DNA from: Bradyrhizobium viridifuturi
GTDB lineage: Bacteria > Pseudomonadota > Alphaproteobacteria > Rhizobiales > Xanthobacteraceae
NCBI RefSeq assembly: GCF_001238275.1
Contig: NZ_LGTB01000016.1
Coordinates: forward strand, 102,489 to 166,488
Length of the DNA stretch: 64,000 bases
Direction of reading: 5' to 3'
The notes under the pieces are model-generated. The model had not been told where the DNA came from, made no database searches, and worked only from the letters and a program-made list of their open reading frames with translations. A program made the position numbers and the translations under genes. Below are positions 9,957-18,985 of the stretch, piece after piece (the first letter of the stretch is position 1; every line of letters begins with the position of its first letter).

Positions 9957-11153
9957 CTACAACCCCAGCACCATCTTCGCGATGATGTCCCGTTGGATCT
10001 CCGACGAGCCGCCGAAGATCGTGTACGCGCGGCCGTTGAGATATTCCGGCACCACCGGCAGCAGCTCTTCCGGAATCGCCGGCTCGTGGTTGAGCCGGTA
10101 GAACGGCCGCGCCGGCTCGACCGCAAGGCCGTCCTGGCCGATCACGTCGACGCCGAGCCGCGTTACTGCCTGGCGGATCTCACTGACGCGGAGCTTGATC
10201 AGCGATGACACCGCGCCGGGATTCTGCCCGGTCTGCAGCGCCGACAGCACCCGCAGTTCGGTCATCTCGAGCGCGTCGATGTCGACCTCGACCTCCGACA
10301 TCCGCATCGCGATGTCGGGGTCCTCGATGGCGCGGCCGGTAACCTCGGAGCCTGCGAGATCGGTGATCGTCTTCAGCGCCTCGCGCAATTTTGCTGAGGC
10401 GATGCCGGAGCCGCGTTCGAATTCGAGCAGGTACTTGCCGTAAGTCCAGCCCTTGCCTTCCTCGCCGACGCGATTGGCGACGGGCACCCGAACGTCGTCG
10501 AAGAACACCTGGTTGACTTCATGATCGCCGCCAATCGTCAGAATTGGCCTTGTCGTGATGCCCGGCGTCTTCATGTCGATGAGAATAAAACTGATGCCGT
10601 CCTGCTGCCGCTCGCCGTCGCTGGTGCGCACCAGCGCGAACATGCGGTTGGCGTGATGCGCATGCGTGGTCCAGATCTTGGTGCCGTTGATGATGTAGTC
10701 GTCGCCGTCGCGCACCGCGCGAGTCTTCAGCGAGGAGAGGTCGGAGCCCGAGCCTGGCTCGGAATAGCCCTGGCACCAATAGTCTTCGCCGGACAGAATC
10801 CGCGGCAGGTAGAAATTCTGCTGCTCGGGCGAGCCGAAGCCGATGATGACGGGGCCGACCATCTTGACGCCCATCACGTTGACATTGGGCACGCCGGCGC
10901 GGGCGCATTCGGCCTCGAAGATCCAGCGCTGCGCCGGCGTCCAGTCCGGCCCGCCATGTTCGACCGGCCAGCCCGGCGCGCCCCAGCCCTTGCTGTGCAA
11001 CGCGCGTTGCCAGGCCATGCCGATGTCGGGGTCGGAGAAAACCGAGGGCGTCAGCGCGGTGGCGCGCTTCATCTCCGGCGTCAGGGTCTCGGAGATATAG
11101 TCGCGGACTTCCCGCTCGAAGGCGCGCTCTTCGGCGCTGAAGGTGAGATCCAT
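9957..11153 (-). CDS. Acyl-CoA dehydrogenase (PimC/large-subunit-like)
   Basis: This is a 398-residue FAD-dependent acyl-CoA dehydrogenase, which introduces a 2,3 double bond into an acyl-CoA thioester. It has the N-terminal helical domain, the FAD/substrate motif GYSEPGSGSDLSSLKT, and the C-terminal motif FGGSSEIQRDIIAK. It lies 12 bases downstream of a second, divergent acyl-CoA dehydrogenase. Such unequal pairs (for example pimeloyl-CoA dehydrogenase large and small subunits, or steroid FadE pairs) form heteromeric enzymes for long, branched or polycyclic acyl-CoAs. The operon order 5' to 3' is enoyl-CoA hydratase, small subunit, this gene. Substrate is unknown. Confidence 0.9.
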   Translation of the reverse strand: MDLTFSAEERAFEREVRDYISETLTPEMKRATALTPSVFSDPDIGMAWQRALHSKGWGAPGWPVEHGGPDWTPAQRWIFEAECARAGVPNVNVMGVKMVGPVIIGFGSPEQQNFYLPRILSGEDYWCQGYSEPGSGSDLSSLKTRAVRDGDDYIINGTKIWTTHAHHANRMFALVRTSDGERQQDGISFILIDMKTPGITTRPILTIGGDHEVNQVFFDDVRVPVANRVGEEGKGWTYGKYLLEFERGSGIASAKLREALKTITDLAGSEVTGRAIEDPDIAMRMSEVEVDIDALEMTELRVLSALQTGQNPGAVSSLIKLRVSEIRQAVTRLGVDVIGQDGLAVEPARPFYRLNHEPAIPEELLPVVPEYLNGRAYTIFGGSSEIQRDIIAKMVLGL

Positions 11154-11165
11154 GTGCGCTCTCCG

Positions 11166-12311
11166 TTACGCGTGGACGCGGCCGCTCAGCGCGGCGTGGC
11201 GGCGATAATGATGGGCGCTGCCGCCGAACAGCGTGTCGAAGGCGAGCAGCCGCTTGAAATAGGCGCCGATGTCGAGCTCCTCGGTGACGCCCATGGCACC
11301 GTGCAGCTGCACCGCCTGCTCGGCGACGAAGCGCGCGCATTTGCCGATTTTCGCCTTGGCGCCAGAGGCGGCACGGCTGCGCGCCACCGGCTCGGCATTG
11401 GCCATCAGCGCCGCGCGCAGCGCCATCGACCGCGCCTCGTCGACCTGCATCGCGACGTCGGCGAGGCGATGGCGGATCACCTGGTTGGCCGACAGCGGCC
11501 GGCCGAACTGTTTGCGGATCTTGGTGTATTCGAGCGTGGTGTCGAGCAGCGTCTGCATGATGCCGACCGCCTCCGCGCCGAGCGCGGCCATCGCGCGGTC
11601 GACCACGGTTTCGATCGCGGGCAGTGCATCGCCGCCATCGCCGAGCAACGCGTCGGCAGGCAGCTGCACATCCCTGAGATCGAGATTGCAGCCGCGCCCG
11701 CCACCAAGCCGCGCGTAGTCGCGCAAAGTGAGACCCGCCGTTCCCCCCGGCACCAGGAACAGGCCAAGCTTGCCGGATGCGCCATTGGCGTTGGCGATGC
11801 GGGCGGAGACGATGAGCTGGCTCACGGCCGCGCCGTCGAGCACGGCGATCTTGCTGCCACTCAGCCGCCAGCCGTTGGCGGTCTTGGTGGCGGTGGTGTC
11901 GACATGGGCGAGGTCGAAGCGCGCAGCGCGTTCCGAATGTGCGAAGGCGAGCGTGAGCGCGCCCTCGGCGATCCTGGGCAGGATCGCCTGCTGCTGCGCC
12001 TCGGTGCCGCATTCGGCGACCAGCGCGGCGCCGATCACGACCGTGGAAAGGAACGGCTCGGACACGAGGCCACGGCCGAACGCTTCCATCAGCAACCCGA
12101 TCTCGATCGCGCCGCCGCCGAGCCCGCCATGGGCCTCGGCGATCGGCAACGCCAGCCAGCCGAGCTCGGCGAATTGCTTCCAGATGTCAGGCGAATAGCC
12201 CAGCGGATCGTTCGCCGTTTTCTTGCGATGATCGGCAGTAAAGGTTTCCGCTACGAAGCGGTCGACACTTTCGCGCAGCAGGCGCTGCTCGTCGCTGAGG
12301 GTGAGGTCCAT
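11166..12311 (-). CDS. Acyl-CoA dehydrogenase (PimD/small-subunit-like)
   Basis: This is a 381-residue acyl-CoA dehydrogenase-fold protein starting MDLTLSDEQRLLRESVDRFV. The usual FAD loop is degenerate (AFAHSERAARFDLAHVDT), as is common in the non-catalytic or half-site partner of heteromeric acyl-CoA dehydrogenases. The C-terminal half is more typical: YTKIRKQFGRPLSANQ and QLHGAMGVTEELDIG. The start at 12311 gives the family N-terminus; the frame runs further upstream only inside the preceding gene. It is separated by 8 bases from the enoyl-CoA hydratase and 12 from the large subunit, so all three are probably one transcript. Partnership with the 398-residue protein is inference. Confidence 0.88.
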   Translation of the reverse strand: MDLTLSDEQRLLRESVDRFVAETFTADHRKKTANDPLGYSPDIWKQFAELGWLALPIAEAHGGLGGGAIEIGLLMEAFGRGLVSEPFLSTVVIGAALVAECGTEAQQQAILPRIAEGALTLAFAHSERAARFDLAHVDTTATKTANGWRLSGSKIAVLDGAAVSQLIVSARIANANGASGKLGLFLVPGGTAGLTLRDYARLGGGRGCNLDLRDVQLPADALLGDGGDALPAIETVVDRAMAALGAEAVGIMQTLLDTTLEYTKIRKQFGRPLSANQVIRHRLADVAMQVDEARSMALRAALMANAEPVARSRAASGAKAKIGKCARFVAEQAVQLHGAMGVTEELDIGAYFKRLLAFDTLFGGSAHHYRRHAALSGRVHA

Positions 12312-12319
12312 CTGGCTTT

Positions 12320-13174
12320 CTACACGTTGGCGGTTTTCTTGACGGAGGGATGCAGACCCGCAGGGTCCACCACCATTCCGAATTCCTGCAGGTTGTGGGC
12401 GTGGCAGAGCTGATGCAGCGCGAACGCCTGATCGATCGCCGCCGGCTGCCCCATGATGTCGATCGAGCGGTTCACCGCTTCCTTGCTGAGCTTCAGCGCA
12501 AAGGCGGGCTTGGCGGCGATCCGCCGCGCGAGCGCCAGCGTGAAGGGCGAGAGATCGCCGCGCGGCACCACGTGATTGACCATGCCGAGGCGATGCGCCT
12601 CGTCGGCGCTCCAGACGTCGGCGGTGAACAGCATCTCCTTGGCCTTGCGCGCGCCGAGCTCCCAGGGATGCACGAACCACTCGACGCCGCAGACGCCCAT
12701 CGTCACCACGGGATCGCAGAACTCGGCATCACTGCTCGCAACGATCAGGTCGCAGGCCCAGGCCAGCATCAGCCCGCCGGCAATGCACTTGCCGTGGATT
12801 TCCGCGATCGTCGGCTTGGCGAGATTGCGCCAGCGCCGTGTGATCTGCAGGTAGATCTCCTGCTCGCGCGCGAAGCGGCCGTGGGCGTTGGGTTCGGCGA
12901 AGCCGCCCCAATTTCCGACTGGCGGGAAATCGACGCCCGCCTCATTCTTGGCCCCTGGCCTGAGATCGTGACCGGCCGAGAAATGCGGGCCGTTGCCGGC
13001 GAGGATGATGACCTTGACCGCGTCGTCCTGCACCGCCCGGTCGAAGGCGGCGTTGAGGTCGTAGGTCATCTGCAGGTTCTGGGCGTTGCGCGCCTCAGGG
13101 CGGTTCATCACGATCCGCGTAATCGCGGGGTCGGGCCGCTCGACAACAATCGTCTCGAATTGTTCAGACGCCAA
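12320..13174 (-). CDS. Enoyl-CoA hydratase/isomerase family protein (crotonase fold)
   Basis: This is a 284-residue crotonase-fold enzyme acting on 2-enoyl-CoA thioesters, the step after the dehydrogenases encoded downstream. The two oxyanion-hole segments are visible: AGNGPHFSAGHDL and IHGKCIAGGLMLAWACDL. The classical second catalytic Glu region reads MGVCGVEWFVHPWELG, so the exact reaction (hydratase, isomerase or hydrolase) is not fixed by sequence. It is the first gene of a three-gene minus-strand operon with the two acyl-CoA dehydrogenases. The divergent lemA gene lies about 157 bases away. Confidence 0.88.
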   Translation of the reverse strand: MASEQFETIVVERPDPAITRIVMNRPEARNAQNLQMTYDLNAAFDRAVQDDAVKVIILAGNGPHFSAGHDLRPGAKNEAGVDFPPVGNWGGFAEPNAHGRFAREQEIYLQITRRWRNLAKPTIAEIHGKCIAGGLMLAWACDLIVASSDAEFCDPVVTMGVCGVEWFVHPWELGARKAKEMLFTADVWSADEAHRLGMVNHVVPRGDLSPFTLALARRIAAKPAFALKLSKEAVNRSIDIMGQPAAIDQAFALHQLCHAHNLQEFGMVVDPAGLHPSVKKTANV

Positions 13175-13331
13175 TGGATCCTCCCGCGATCGATTTTTTC
13201 GCCATGATGAACGGCGCGGGGAGGGATAGCAAGGGCCATCATTTGGAAAAGCGAGCGCGAAATCCGCGCCACGGGATTATCGCGCGAAAATCTGTTACCG
13301 TGATGCAGAAACCACCCGGAGGACCATCTTC

Positions 13332-13940
13332 ATGCGCAAGCTTTGGACCGTGCTGGCAGCGCTGGCGACCTTGAGCCTGACCAACTGCGGCTATAACGCG
13401 ATCCAGACCAATGACGAGCAGGTCAAGTCGAGCTGGTCGGAGGTGGTGAACCAGTACCAGCGGCGTGCCGATCTCGTGCCGAACCTGGTCAACTCGGTGA
13501 AGGGCTTTGCGCAGCAGGAGAAGGACGTGCTGCTCGGCGTCACCAACGCGCGCGCCAAGGTCGGCAGCATCCAGGCGACGCCCGAGGTGCTCAACGATCC
13601 CGCCGCGTTCCAGAAGTTCACGCAGGCGCAGGGCGAACTGACCAGTGCGCTGTCGCGACTGCTGGTCGTCACCGAGAATTACCCGCAGCTGAAATCGGAT
13701 GCGCTGTTCCGCGACCTGATGGCGCAGCTCGAAGGCACCGAGAACCGCATCACCGTGGCGCGCAACCGCTACATCAAGGCGGTGCAGGACTACAACGTCG
13801 GCATCCGCACCTTCCCGAACAATCTGACCGCGATGGCGTTCGGCTACAAGGAGAAGCCGAACTTCACGGTCGACAATGAGAAGGAGATCTCGACCGCGCC
13901 GAAGGTCGATTTCAATCCGGCGCCGGCACCGTCGAAATAG
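13332..13940 (+). CDS. LemA family protein
   Basis: This is a 202-residue membrane-attached LemA protein. The N-terminal hydrophobic segment ends in LSLTNC with Cys19, a probable lipobox, although Asn at -1 is unusual. The family core follows: SWSEVVNQYQRRADLVPNLV, then KGFAQQEKDVL and the long helical bundle with AQGELTSALSRLLVVTENYP. A Shine-Dalgarno GGAGGA lies just before ATG 13332. It is followed by two TPM-domain genes, the usual LemA-TPM arrangement. The cellular role of LemA is poorly defined; envelope stress functions have been proposed. Confidence 0.93.
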   Translation: MRKLWTVLAALATLSLTNCGYNAIQTNDEQVKSSWSEVVNQYQRRADLVPNLVNSVKGFAQQEKDVLLGVTNARAKVGSIQATPEVLNDPAAFQKFTQAQGELTSALSRLLVVTENYPQLKSDALFRDLMAQLEGTENRITVARNRYIKAVQDYNVGIRTFPNNLTAMAFGYKEKPNFTVDNEKEISTAPKVDFNPAPAPSK

Positions 13941-13961
13941 CACCGGCGAGCGCCCGCCGCG

Positions 13962-14852
13962 ATGGCCGCCGCACGCGTCATCCTGTTCGCCTTCCTGCTC
14001 GGCTTCATCTGCCCGGCATGGGCCGAGGTCGCAGTGCCTCAGCTCACCGGCCGCGTCGTCGATCAGACCGGCACGCTGTCATCAGGCGACATCGCGTCAC
14101 TGAACGACAGGCTGAAGGATCTGGAGACCCGCAAGGGCAGCCAGATCGCGGTCCTGATCGTGCCGACGACAGCTGAGGAAACCATCGAGCAGTTTTCGAT
14201 CCGCGTCGCCGAGGCCTGGAAGATCGGGCGCAAGAAGGTCGACGACGGCGCGCTGCTCGTCGTCGCCAAGAACGATCGGCACCTGCGCATCGAGGTCGGC
14301 TACGGCCTCGAAGGCGTACTGAGCGACGTCGTCACTCACCGCATCATCGACGAGGACATCACGCCGAAATTCAAGGCCGGCGATTTCGCAGGCGGCATCT
14401 CGGCCGGCGTCGACCGGATGATCCGGCTGGTCAATGGCGAGCAATTGCCGGCACCTGAGCCCGAGCATTGGCAGGCGCCCAATCTCGTCGACTTCGCCAA
14501 CCCGGTCGTGATCTTCGGCGTCATCATCGTGGCAGGCTTCCTGCGCGGCCTGCTGGGGCGGTTGTTGGGGTCGGTCGCGACCGGCGGCATCGTCGGCGTC
14601 TTCACCTGGATGCTGGCCGGCTCGCTGGCCACCGCGCTGGTGGTCGGTCTGTTCGCCGGCGTTGCCGCGCTGATCTTTGGCGGATTGAACTTCGGTGGTC
14701 CCGCAGCGGGCTCAGGACCTTACCGGCGCGGCGGCGGTTATTCCGGGGGCTGGTCCGGCGGCGGGGGCTGGAGCAGCGGCTCTGGCTCGAGCGGCGGTTT
14801 CAGCGGCGGAGGCGGCAGCTTCGGCGGCGGCGGCGCCTCGGGGAGCTGGTAG
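13962..14852 (+). CDS. TPM domain-containing membrane protein (YgcG-like)
   Basis: This 296-residue protein has an N-terminal signal peptide ending near CPAWAEV, then a periplasmic TPM (Thg1/TLP18.3/Psb32-type) domain from about residue 28 to 155. The TPM domain includes VVDQTGTLS, GSQIAVLIVPTT and RIEVGYGLEGVLSD. Two hydrophobic segments follow (around residues 185-240), then a Gly/Ser-rich tail (GGSFGGGGASGSW), typical of YgcG proteins. The start is 22 bases after lemA. With the next gene it forms a LemA-TPM-TPM operon probably acting at the inner membrane. Confidence 0.9.
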   Translation: MAAARVILFAFLLGFICPAWAEVAVPQLTGRVVDQTGTLSSGDIASLNDRLKDLETRKGSQIAVLIVPTTAEETIEQFSIRVAEAWKIGRKKVDDGALLVVAKNDRHLRIEVGYGLEGVLSDVVTHRIIDEDITPKFKAGDFAGGISAGVDRMIRLVNGEQLPAPEPEHWQAPNLVDFANPVVIFGVIIVAGFLRGLLGRLLGSVATGGIVGVFTWMLAGSLATALVVGLFAGVAALIFGGLNFGGPAAGSGPYRRGGGYSGGWSGGGGWSSGSGSSGGFSGGGGSFGGGGASGSW

Positions 14853-14856
14853 GCAT

Positions 14857-15354
14857 ATGGGCATCAAGCGTATCGGCAAGCACCTCATCGAGCATCGCTG
14901 GCGCGTGCGGCGCGAGTTTCCGCCGCGCGTGCTCGACGCGATCGAGCAGGCGATCAAGGCGGGCGAGGCGACCCATTCCGGCCAGATCCGTTTCGTCGTC
15001 GAGGGCGCACTCGACGGCGTGCCGCTGTTCCGCGACCAGCCGGCACGGGAGCGGGCGATCGACGTGTTCTCGCATCTTCGGATCTGGGACACCCATCACA
15101 ACAACGGCGTCCTGATCTATCTCCTGCTGGCCGACCGCGACGTCGAGATCGTCGCCGATCGCGGTATTGATGCGAAGGTCGGCCACGCCGGCTGGGAAGC
15201 GATCTGTCGCGCGATGGAAGCGGATTTTCGGGCCGGCCGGTTCGAGCAGGGCGTCACTACGGGGATTGCGGCGGTGTCGCGGGAGCTCGCGAAGTATTTT
15301 CCGCACACCGAGGGCGGCCCGAACGAGCTGCCGGATAGGCCGGTGGTGATTTGA
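14857..15354 (+). CDS. Second TPM domain-containing protein, cytoplasmic
   Basis: This is a 165-residue soluble protein with a TPM domain but no signal peptide. Recognisable pieces are THSGQIRFVVEGAL, VFSHLRIWDTHHNNGVLIYL, DRDVEIVADRGIDAKVG and AVSRELAKYFPH. The ATG at 14857 lies 4 bases after the stop of the Gly-rich TPM protein and is preceded by a short AGG. The frame continues upstream but only as Gly/Ala-rich shadow of the previous gene. Third gene of the lemA operon. Confidence 0.9.
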   Translation: MGIKRIGKHLIEHRWRVRREFPPRVLDAIEQAIKAGEATHSGQIRFVVEGALDGVPLFRDQPARERAIDVFSHLRIWDTHHNNGVLIYLLLADRDVEIVADRGIDAKVGHAGWEAICRAMEADFRAGRFEQGVTTGIAAVSRELAKYFPHTEGGPNELPDRPVVI

Positions 15355-15379
15355 GGGACTGAATGGTCTTGCCCCCTTA

Positions 15380-15400
15380 TCCTCCCCCTCCAGGGGAGGA
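15380..15400. terminator. Small hairpin between convergent genes, possible bidirectional terminator
   Basis: TCCTCCCC and GGGGAGGA form an 8-bp stem with a 5-base loop between the convergent stops of the TPM gene (15354) and the GST gene (15415). There is no T-run, so it may equally be one of the GC-rich palindromic repeats found elsewhere in the window. Confidence 0.4.
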
Positions 15401-15414
15401 CAAGAAGACCGCCT

Positions 15415-16029
15415 TTACGCCTTCACCGACGGCCGCGCGGCAACGCGGTTGAACCAGGCGACGATGTTGCCGTTCGACTGATCCAGCGGCTGGCCGACCT
15501 GGTTGCCGAAATCGATCCAGCAGTAGAGCAGCATGTCGGCGAGCGTGAAGCGCTTGCCGCAGATATAGTCGCGTCCGTCGGCCATCTGGTCGTTGAGCCA
15601 TTTGATGCGGTTGGCCGCGATCATCTTCAGGCCCGGGGAGGCTTCGGGTGCGACCGGGATGCGCTTCTCGAAGAATCTCAGCGCCTCGCCGAAGCGATAG
15701 CCGTTGGCGAGCGGCTCGGCGATGTTGAGATCGACCCGGCGCGTCCACATCCGGCATTCGGCGCGCTCTTCCGGCGTGGCGCCGATCATCGCGGGCGAGG
15801 GATGCTTCTCCTCGAGATATTCGCAGATCGCCGTGATCTCCGAGAGGTAGTTGCCGCAGTCGAGCTCGAGCGCCGGCATCTGGCCGTGCGGGTTGCGCTT
15901 CAGATGCGCCTCCTCGCGGTTCTCGCCCTTGCGCAGGTCGACGGTCTCCTTGGGGACCTCGATGCCCTTCTCCGCCATGAACATGCGCACGATGCGCGGA
16001 TTGGGTCCGATCGAGTCGTAAAGCTTCAT
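15415..16029 (-). CDS. Glutathione S-transferase family protein
   Basis: This 204-residue protein has the two GST domains. The N-terminal thioredoxin-like domain begins MKLYDSIGPNPRIVRMFMAE and contains the cis-Pro region HGQMPALE and the glutathione gamma-glutamyl contact in YLSEITAICEYLEE (Ser63). The C-terminal helical domain has the N-capping-box region GKRFTLADMLLYCW. It would conjugate or reduce electrophiles with glutathione in the cytoplasm. It seems monocistronic. Confidence 0.9.
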   Translation of the reverse strand: MKLYDSIGPNPRIVRMFMAEKGIEVPKETVDLRKGENREEAHLKRNPHGQMPALELDCGNYLSEITAICEYLEEKHPSPAMIGATPEERAECRMWTRRVDLNIAEPLANGYRFGEALRFFEKRIPVAPEASPGLKMIAANRIKWLNDQMADGRDYICGKRFTLADMLLYCWIDFGNQVGQPLDQSNGNIVAWFNRVAARPSVKA

Positions 16030-16155
16030 GGTCCTCGCTCCCTGTTCTTCAGCGTTTTCTTGCCGCTGTTGAACAGGCCAGGCGCGGATTTGTCAAATGC
16101 AGCGCCGCCCGCACAGTCGCGCAAGCTCGGGCGTCAGCCGTCACACCGGTCGCGG

Positions 16156-17517
16156 TCATTGCGCCGGTTGAGTTGCGATTCCCGGCACCGACGGTCGCCC
16201 GCGATAGACCGACAGACCCACGAGACCTACCGCCGTGGCGAAGAGGATGTAGTAGACCGGAGCGGCCTTGTCGCCCGTGACCTGGACCAGCCAGGTGTTG
16301 ATGAACGGCGCCAGCCCGCCGAACAGCATCACGGCGAGATTGTACATCAGCGATGCCCCGGTCGAGCGCACGCCGACGGGGAATATCTCGGTCATGAAGG
16401 CCGGCATCGGCCCGGCGAGGGCTCCGAGCAGGACCGCGACGATCTGCAACTGCCAGAGATTCGCCGTGGTCGGCGCGGCAACCAGCCGCTGCAGGATCAC
16501 ATAGAACAGCAGGCTGTAGATGATCAGCGCCGGAACCAGGACCGTGCGGCGGCCGATCCGGTCGGAGAGAGCGCCGCAGGCCACCGCCACCGCCGCATTG
16601 ATGAGGCTGACGACGAGCAGACCGAGCTGTGCATTGAGGATCGGCAGCTTCAGCTCGGCGACCGCATAGGTCGGCAGAAAGATCGCGTTGACATAGTTGA
16701 TCGCCGTGCCGGCCGCGATCAGGCAGAACGATGCAATCAACTCGCGCGGATGTTCGGAGAACAGTTGGCCGAGCGTAGTCTGCCTGCCCGGCTGCGCCGT
16801 CGCGGCCTTCTCGGCGAGATACGCTTTGAATTCAGGCGACTCGTCGCACTTTTGGCGCAGGTACCATCCGGTCGGCCCGATCAGGATGCCGAGGATGAAC
16901 GGTACGCGCCAACCCCAGCTCGCGAAGGCGTCCGCCGACAGGCCGAGATTGAGGCCGATCGCCATCGCGGCACCGAGGCCGAACGCCAGCGATTGCGACA
17001 CCATCTGAAACGAGCCGTAGAAGCCGCGCCGGCCGGGCGGCGCGAACTCGATCAGCATTGCGCTCGCGCTGCCGAATTCGCCGCCGGCGGAAAAGCCCTG
17101 GATCAGCCGCGCCAGCAGCAGCAACAGCGGTGCTGCGATTCCGATCGCGCCGTAAGTCGGCAGGACGCCGAGCAGGCCGGTGCCGGCAGCCATCAGCGAT
17201 ATCATCACGACCAGCGCCTTCTTGCGGCCGTGCCTGTCGGCATAGAGCCCGAACACCAGGCCACCCAGCGGCCGGGCTGCAAAGGCGATCCCGAATGTCG
17301 CGAAGGTGAGCAGCAGCGAGGAATGCGGATTGTCCGCGGGAAAGAACAGCTTGCTCAGGATGCCGGCGAACAGGCCAAAAACGGTGAAGTCGAACCATTC
17401 CAGTGCATTGCCGATCGTGGAGGAGATCACCACCCGGCGGCGCATCCGCGCCATCGTGTCAGCCTGCATTCGCTTCGTCTCCCCGCTGCCGGCAACGGCT
17501 TGCATCGCCGCGTCCAT
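16156..17517 (-). CDS. MFS transporter, metabolite:H+ symporter (MHS) type
   Basis: This is a 453-residue major facilitator with 12 predicted membrane segments. The MHS-subfamily start is clear: SSTIGNALEWFDFTVFG, followed by the inter-helix 2-3 motif LYADRHGRKKALV and RLIQGFSAGGEFGSA in helix 4-5. MHS members import organic acids, betaines or aromatic acids with protons. About 20 residues before RRRVVISS are extra relative to many members, so an internal Met start is possible. No catabolic gene is linked closely enough to suggest the substrate. Confidence 0.9.
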   Translation of the reverse strand: MDAAMQAVAGSGETKRMQADTMARMRRRVVISSTIGNALEWFDFTVFGLFAGILSKLFFPADNPHSSLLLTFATFGIAFAARPLGGLVFGLYADRHGRKKALVVMISLMAAGTGLLGVLPTYGAIGIAAPLLLLLARLIQGFSAGGEFGSASAMLIEFAPPGRRGFYGSFQMVSQSLAFGLGAAMAIGLNLGLSADAFASWGWRVPFILGILIGPTGWYLRQKCDESPEFKAYLAEKAATAQPGRQTTLGQLFSEHPRELIASFCLIAAGTAINYVNAIFLPTYAVAELKLPILNAQLGLLVVSLINAAVAVACGALSDRIGRRTVLVPALIIYSLLFYVILQRLVAAPTTANLWQLQIVAVLLGALAGPMPAFMTEIFPVGVRSTGASLMYNLAVMLFGGLAPFINTWLVQVTGDKAAPVYYILFATAVGLVGLSVYRGRPSVPGIATQPAQ

Positions 17518-17594
17518 GGTTCTTGTCGTTCCGAGCCGATCCTAGTGCAAAGTCATGGCAGGCCACAACGGCGGGCTTCGGCTGCGGCCGATCC

Positions 17595-18404
17595 TCAATC
17601 GTCGAGCTTGTTGAGGTCGCGCACCGACTGCATGATCGGCTCGAAGTTCGAGCGCGCATCGAGGGCGTCGAACAATTGCGCGGTGTCCTCGAGCAAGGCG
17701 TGCGAGCGTTGCAGGGCGACCCGCACATCGTCCTGCGGCGTGTCGGACAACCGGCCGTGACCCGACAGCAGGATCTTCGAATTGAGCCCCTTCAACCGCT
17801 CCAGCGACTGGATGTAGTCGGCGATCGAGCCGGAGCCGAACACGCCGCCCATCACGCCGCCCGGCATCAGCGTGTCGGCGGCGAACAGCAGCCCCTTGTC
17901 CTGATCGAACAGCGAGATGCAGGCCGAGGTGTGGCCCGGCGTGTACATCACGTTGAGGCGGAAATTGCCGAGATCGATCAGGTTGCCTTCTTCGAGCCAG
18001 ATGTCGATGTCGATCGGCACGTTCGGTTCGTTGAACATCTTGCGCAGCATCGAGAAGTCGTCGCGCAGCATGATCTTGTTGGCGGCGAGCCGGTGCGCGG
18101 CGATGTAGGCCGAGCCGTGGAAATGATAGGCCGCGCCGATGTGATCGAGATGCTCGTGGCTCAGTATCACCATGTCGATCGCATCGGGTGTTATGCCGAG
18201 ATGATTAAGGCAGGCGACGAGCGACGGATAGTTGGTCGACAATCCGACGTCGATCATGATGGTCCGTTTGCTGCCGCGCACGAGATAGGCGTTCGCGGCG
18301 CGGTTCTTGAAGCGGATCTGGTAGACGCCGTCGGCGGCCTGGATCAGCGTCGCGACATCGGCGTCGAACAGCGTCTTGAACGGGCTCGGCTTGCGGTCGC
18401 TCAT
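17595..18404 (-). CDS. MBL-fold metallo-hydrolase
   Basis: This 269-residue metallo-beta-lactamase-fold hydrolase has the binuclear metal motif SHEHLDHIGA followed by TPGHTSACISLF, the Asp in LLFAADTLMPGG and a late His in LSGHGRLSD. It is most like the glyoxalase II / lactonase-type branch rather than a true beta-lactamase, and there is no signal peptide. Its ATG overlaps the stop of the upstream cyclic-nucleotide-binding gene by 4 bases (ATGA), so the two are translationally coupled. Substrate unknown. Confidence 0.88.
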   Translation of the reverse strand: MSDRKPSPFKTLFDADVATLIQAADGVYQIRFKNRAANAYLVRGSKRTIMIDVGLSTNYPSLVACLNHLGITPDAIDMVILSHEHLDHIGAAYHFHGSAYIAAHRLAANKIMLRDDFSMLRKMFNEPNVPIDIDIWLEEGNLIDLGNFRLNVMYTPGHTSACISLFDQDKGLLFAADTLMPGGVMGGVFGSGSIADYIQSLERLKGLNSKILLSGHGRLSDTPQDDVRVALQRSHALLEDTAQLFDALDARSNFEPIMQSVRDLNKLDD

Positions 18405-18775
18405 GGTGCCCCTGCGGTTCGGTAGGTGACGGCGTTGGAGGCGCGCAGGCGTTTCGACAGCGCATCCATCACCATCAGCGCGAAGGCCGGCTGCTGGCTG
18501 ACCAGATAGACGAAGCGGGCGTGGTTGATCCGCATCACGCGCGTCGCAGGCGCGGCTGCGATGGCGGTTGCCGAGCGCGCCGAGCCGTCGATCACGGCCA
18601 TCTCGCCGAAGAACTCGCCCTTGCCGAGGCTGACGATAACGGTCTTGTTTCCGCCATCGATCTTGGCGATGTCGACCGTGCCGTCGAGCACGACGAACAG
18701 CTCGCGGCCGGTCGAGCCTTCCTCAAAAATGACGTCATCGACACCAAATTCGTTGATGCACTTCTCGATCGTCAT
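18401..18775 (-). CDS. Stand-alone cyclic nucleotide-binding domain protein
   Basis: This is a 124-residue single cNMP-binding (CRP-type beta-roll) domain without a DNA-binding helix-turn-helix. The phosphate-binding cassette is visible as FFGEMAVIDGSARSATAIAA, with the conserved Glu and Arg that contact a cyclic nucleotide. The start at 18775 gives MTIEKCINEFGVDDVIFEEG. It overlaps the downstream metallo-hydrolase by 4 bases, which suggests that the two products act together, for example with the domain as a regulatory partner. That link is inference. An adenylate cyclase gene is also in this window (32770-34515). Confidence 0.87.
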   Translation of the reverse strand: MTIEKCINEFGVDDVIFEEGSTGRELFVVLDGTVDIAKIDGGNKTVIVSLGKGEFFGEMAVIDGSARSATAIAAAPATRVMRINHARFVYLVSQQPAFALMVMDALSKRLRASNAVTYRTAGAP

Positions 18776-18985
18776 GGCACTCCCCTGCCTTCTGGCTGGA
18801 AGATGGCGGTATGTTAATCGGGAAAGCGCCGCGCGCAAACGGAGCTGACGCAGATTGCCGCAGCGCCGCATCGCCCAAATCCGGCCCGGAAAACTCCCTA
18901 AAATTTAGGTAATGGCGGAGCGGGGTAACCATTTCGCAAGCAATAAAAGTTACCGAATTGTCAACCTAGCCTGGAGACTTTGAAC

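Noticed and set aside
10521..12413. 630-codon plus-strand open frame
   Set aside because: It is antisense to two acyl-CoA dehydrogenase genes with clear motifs and has no family features of its own.
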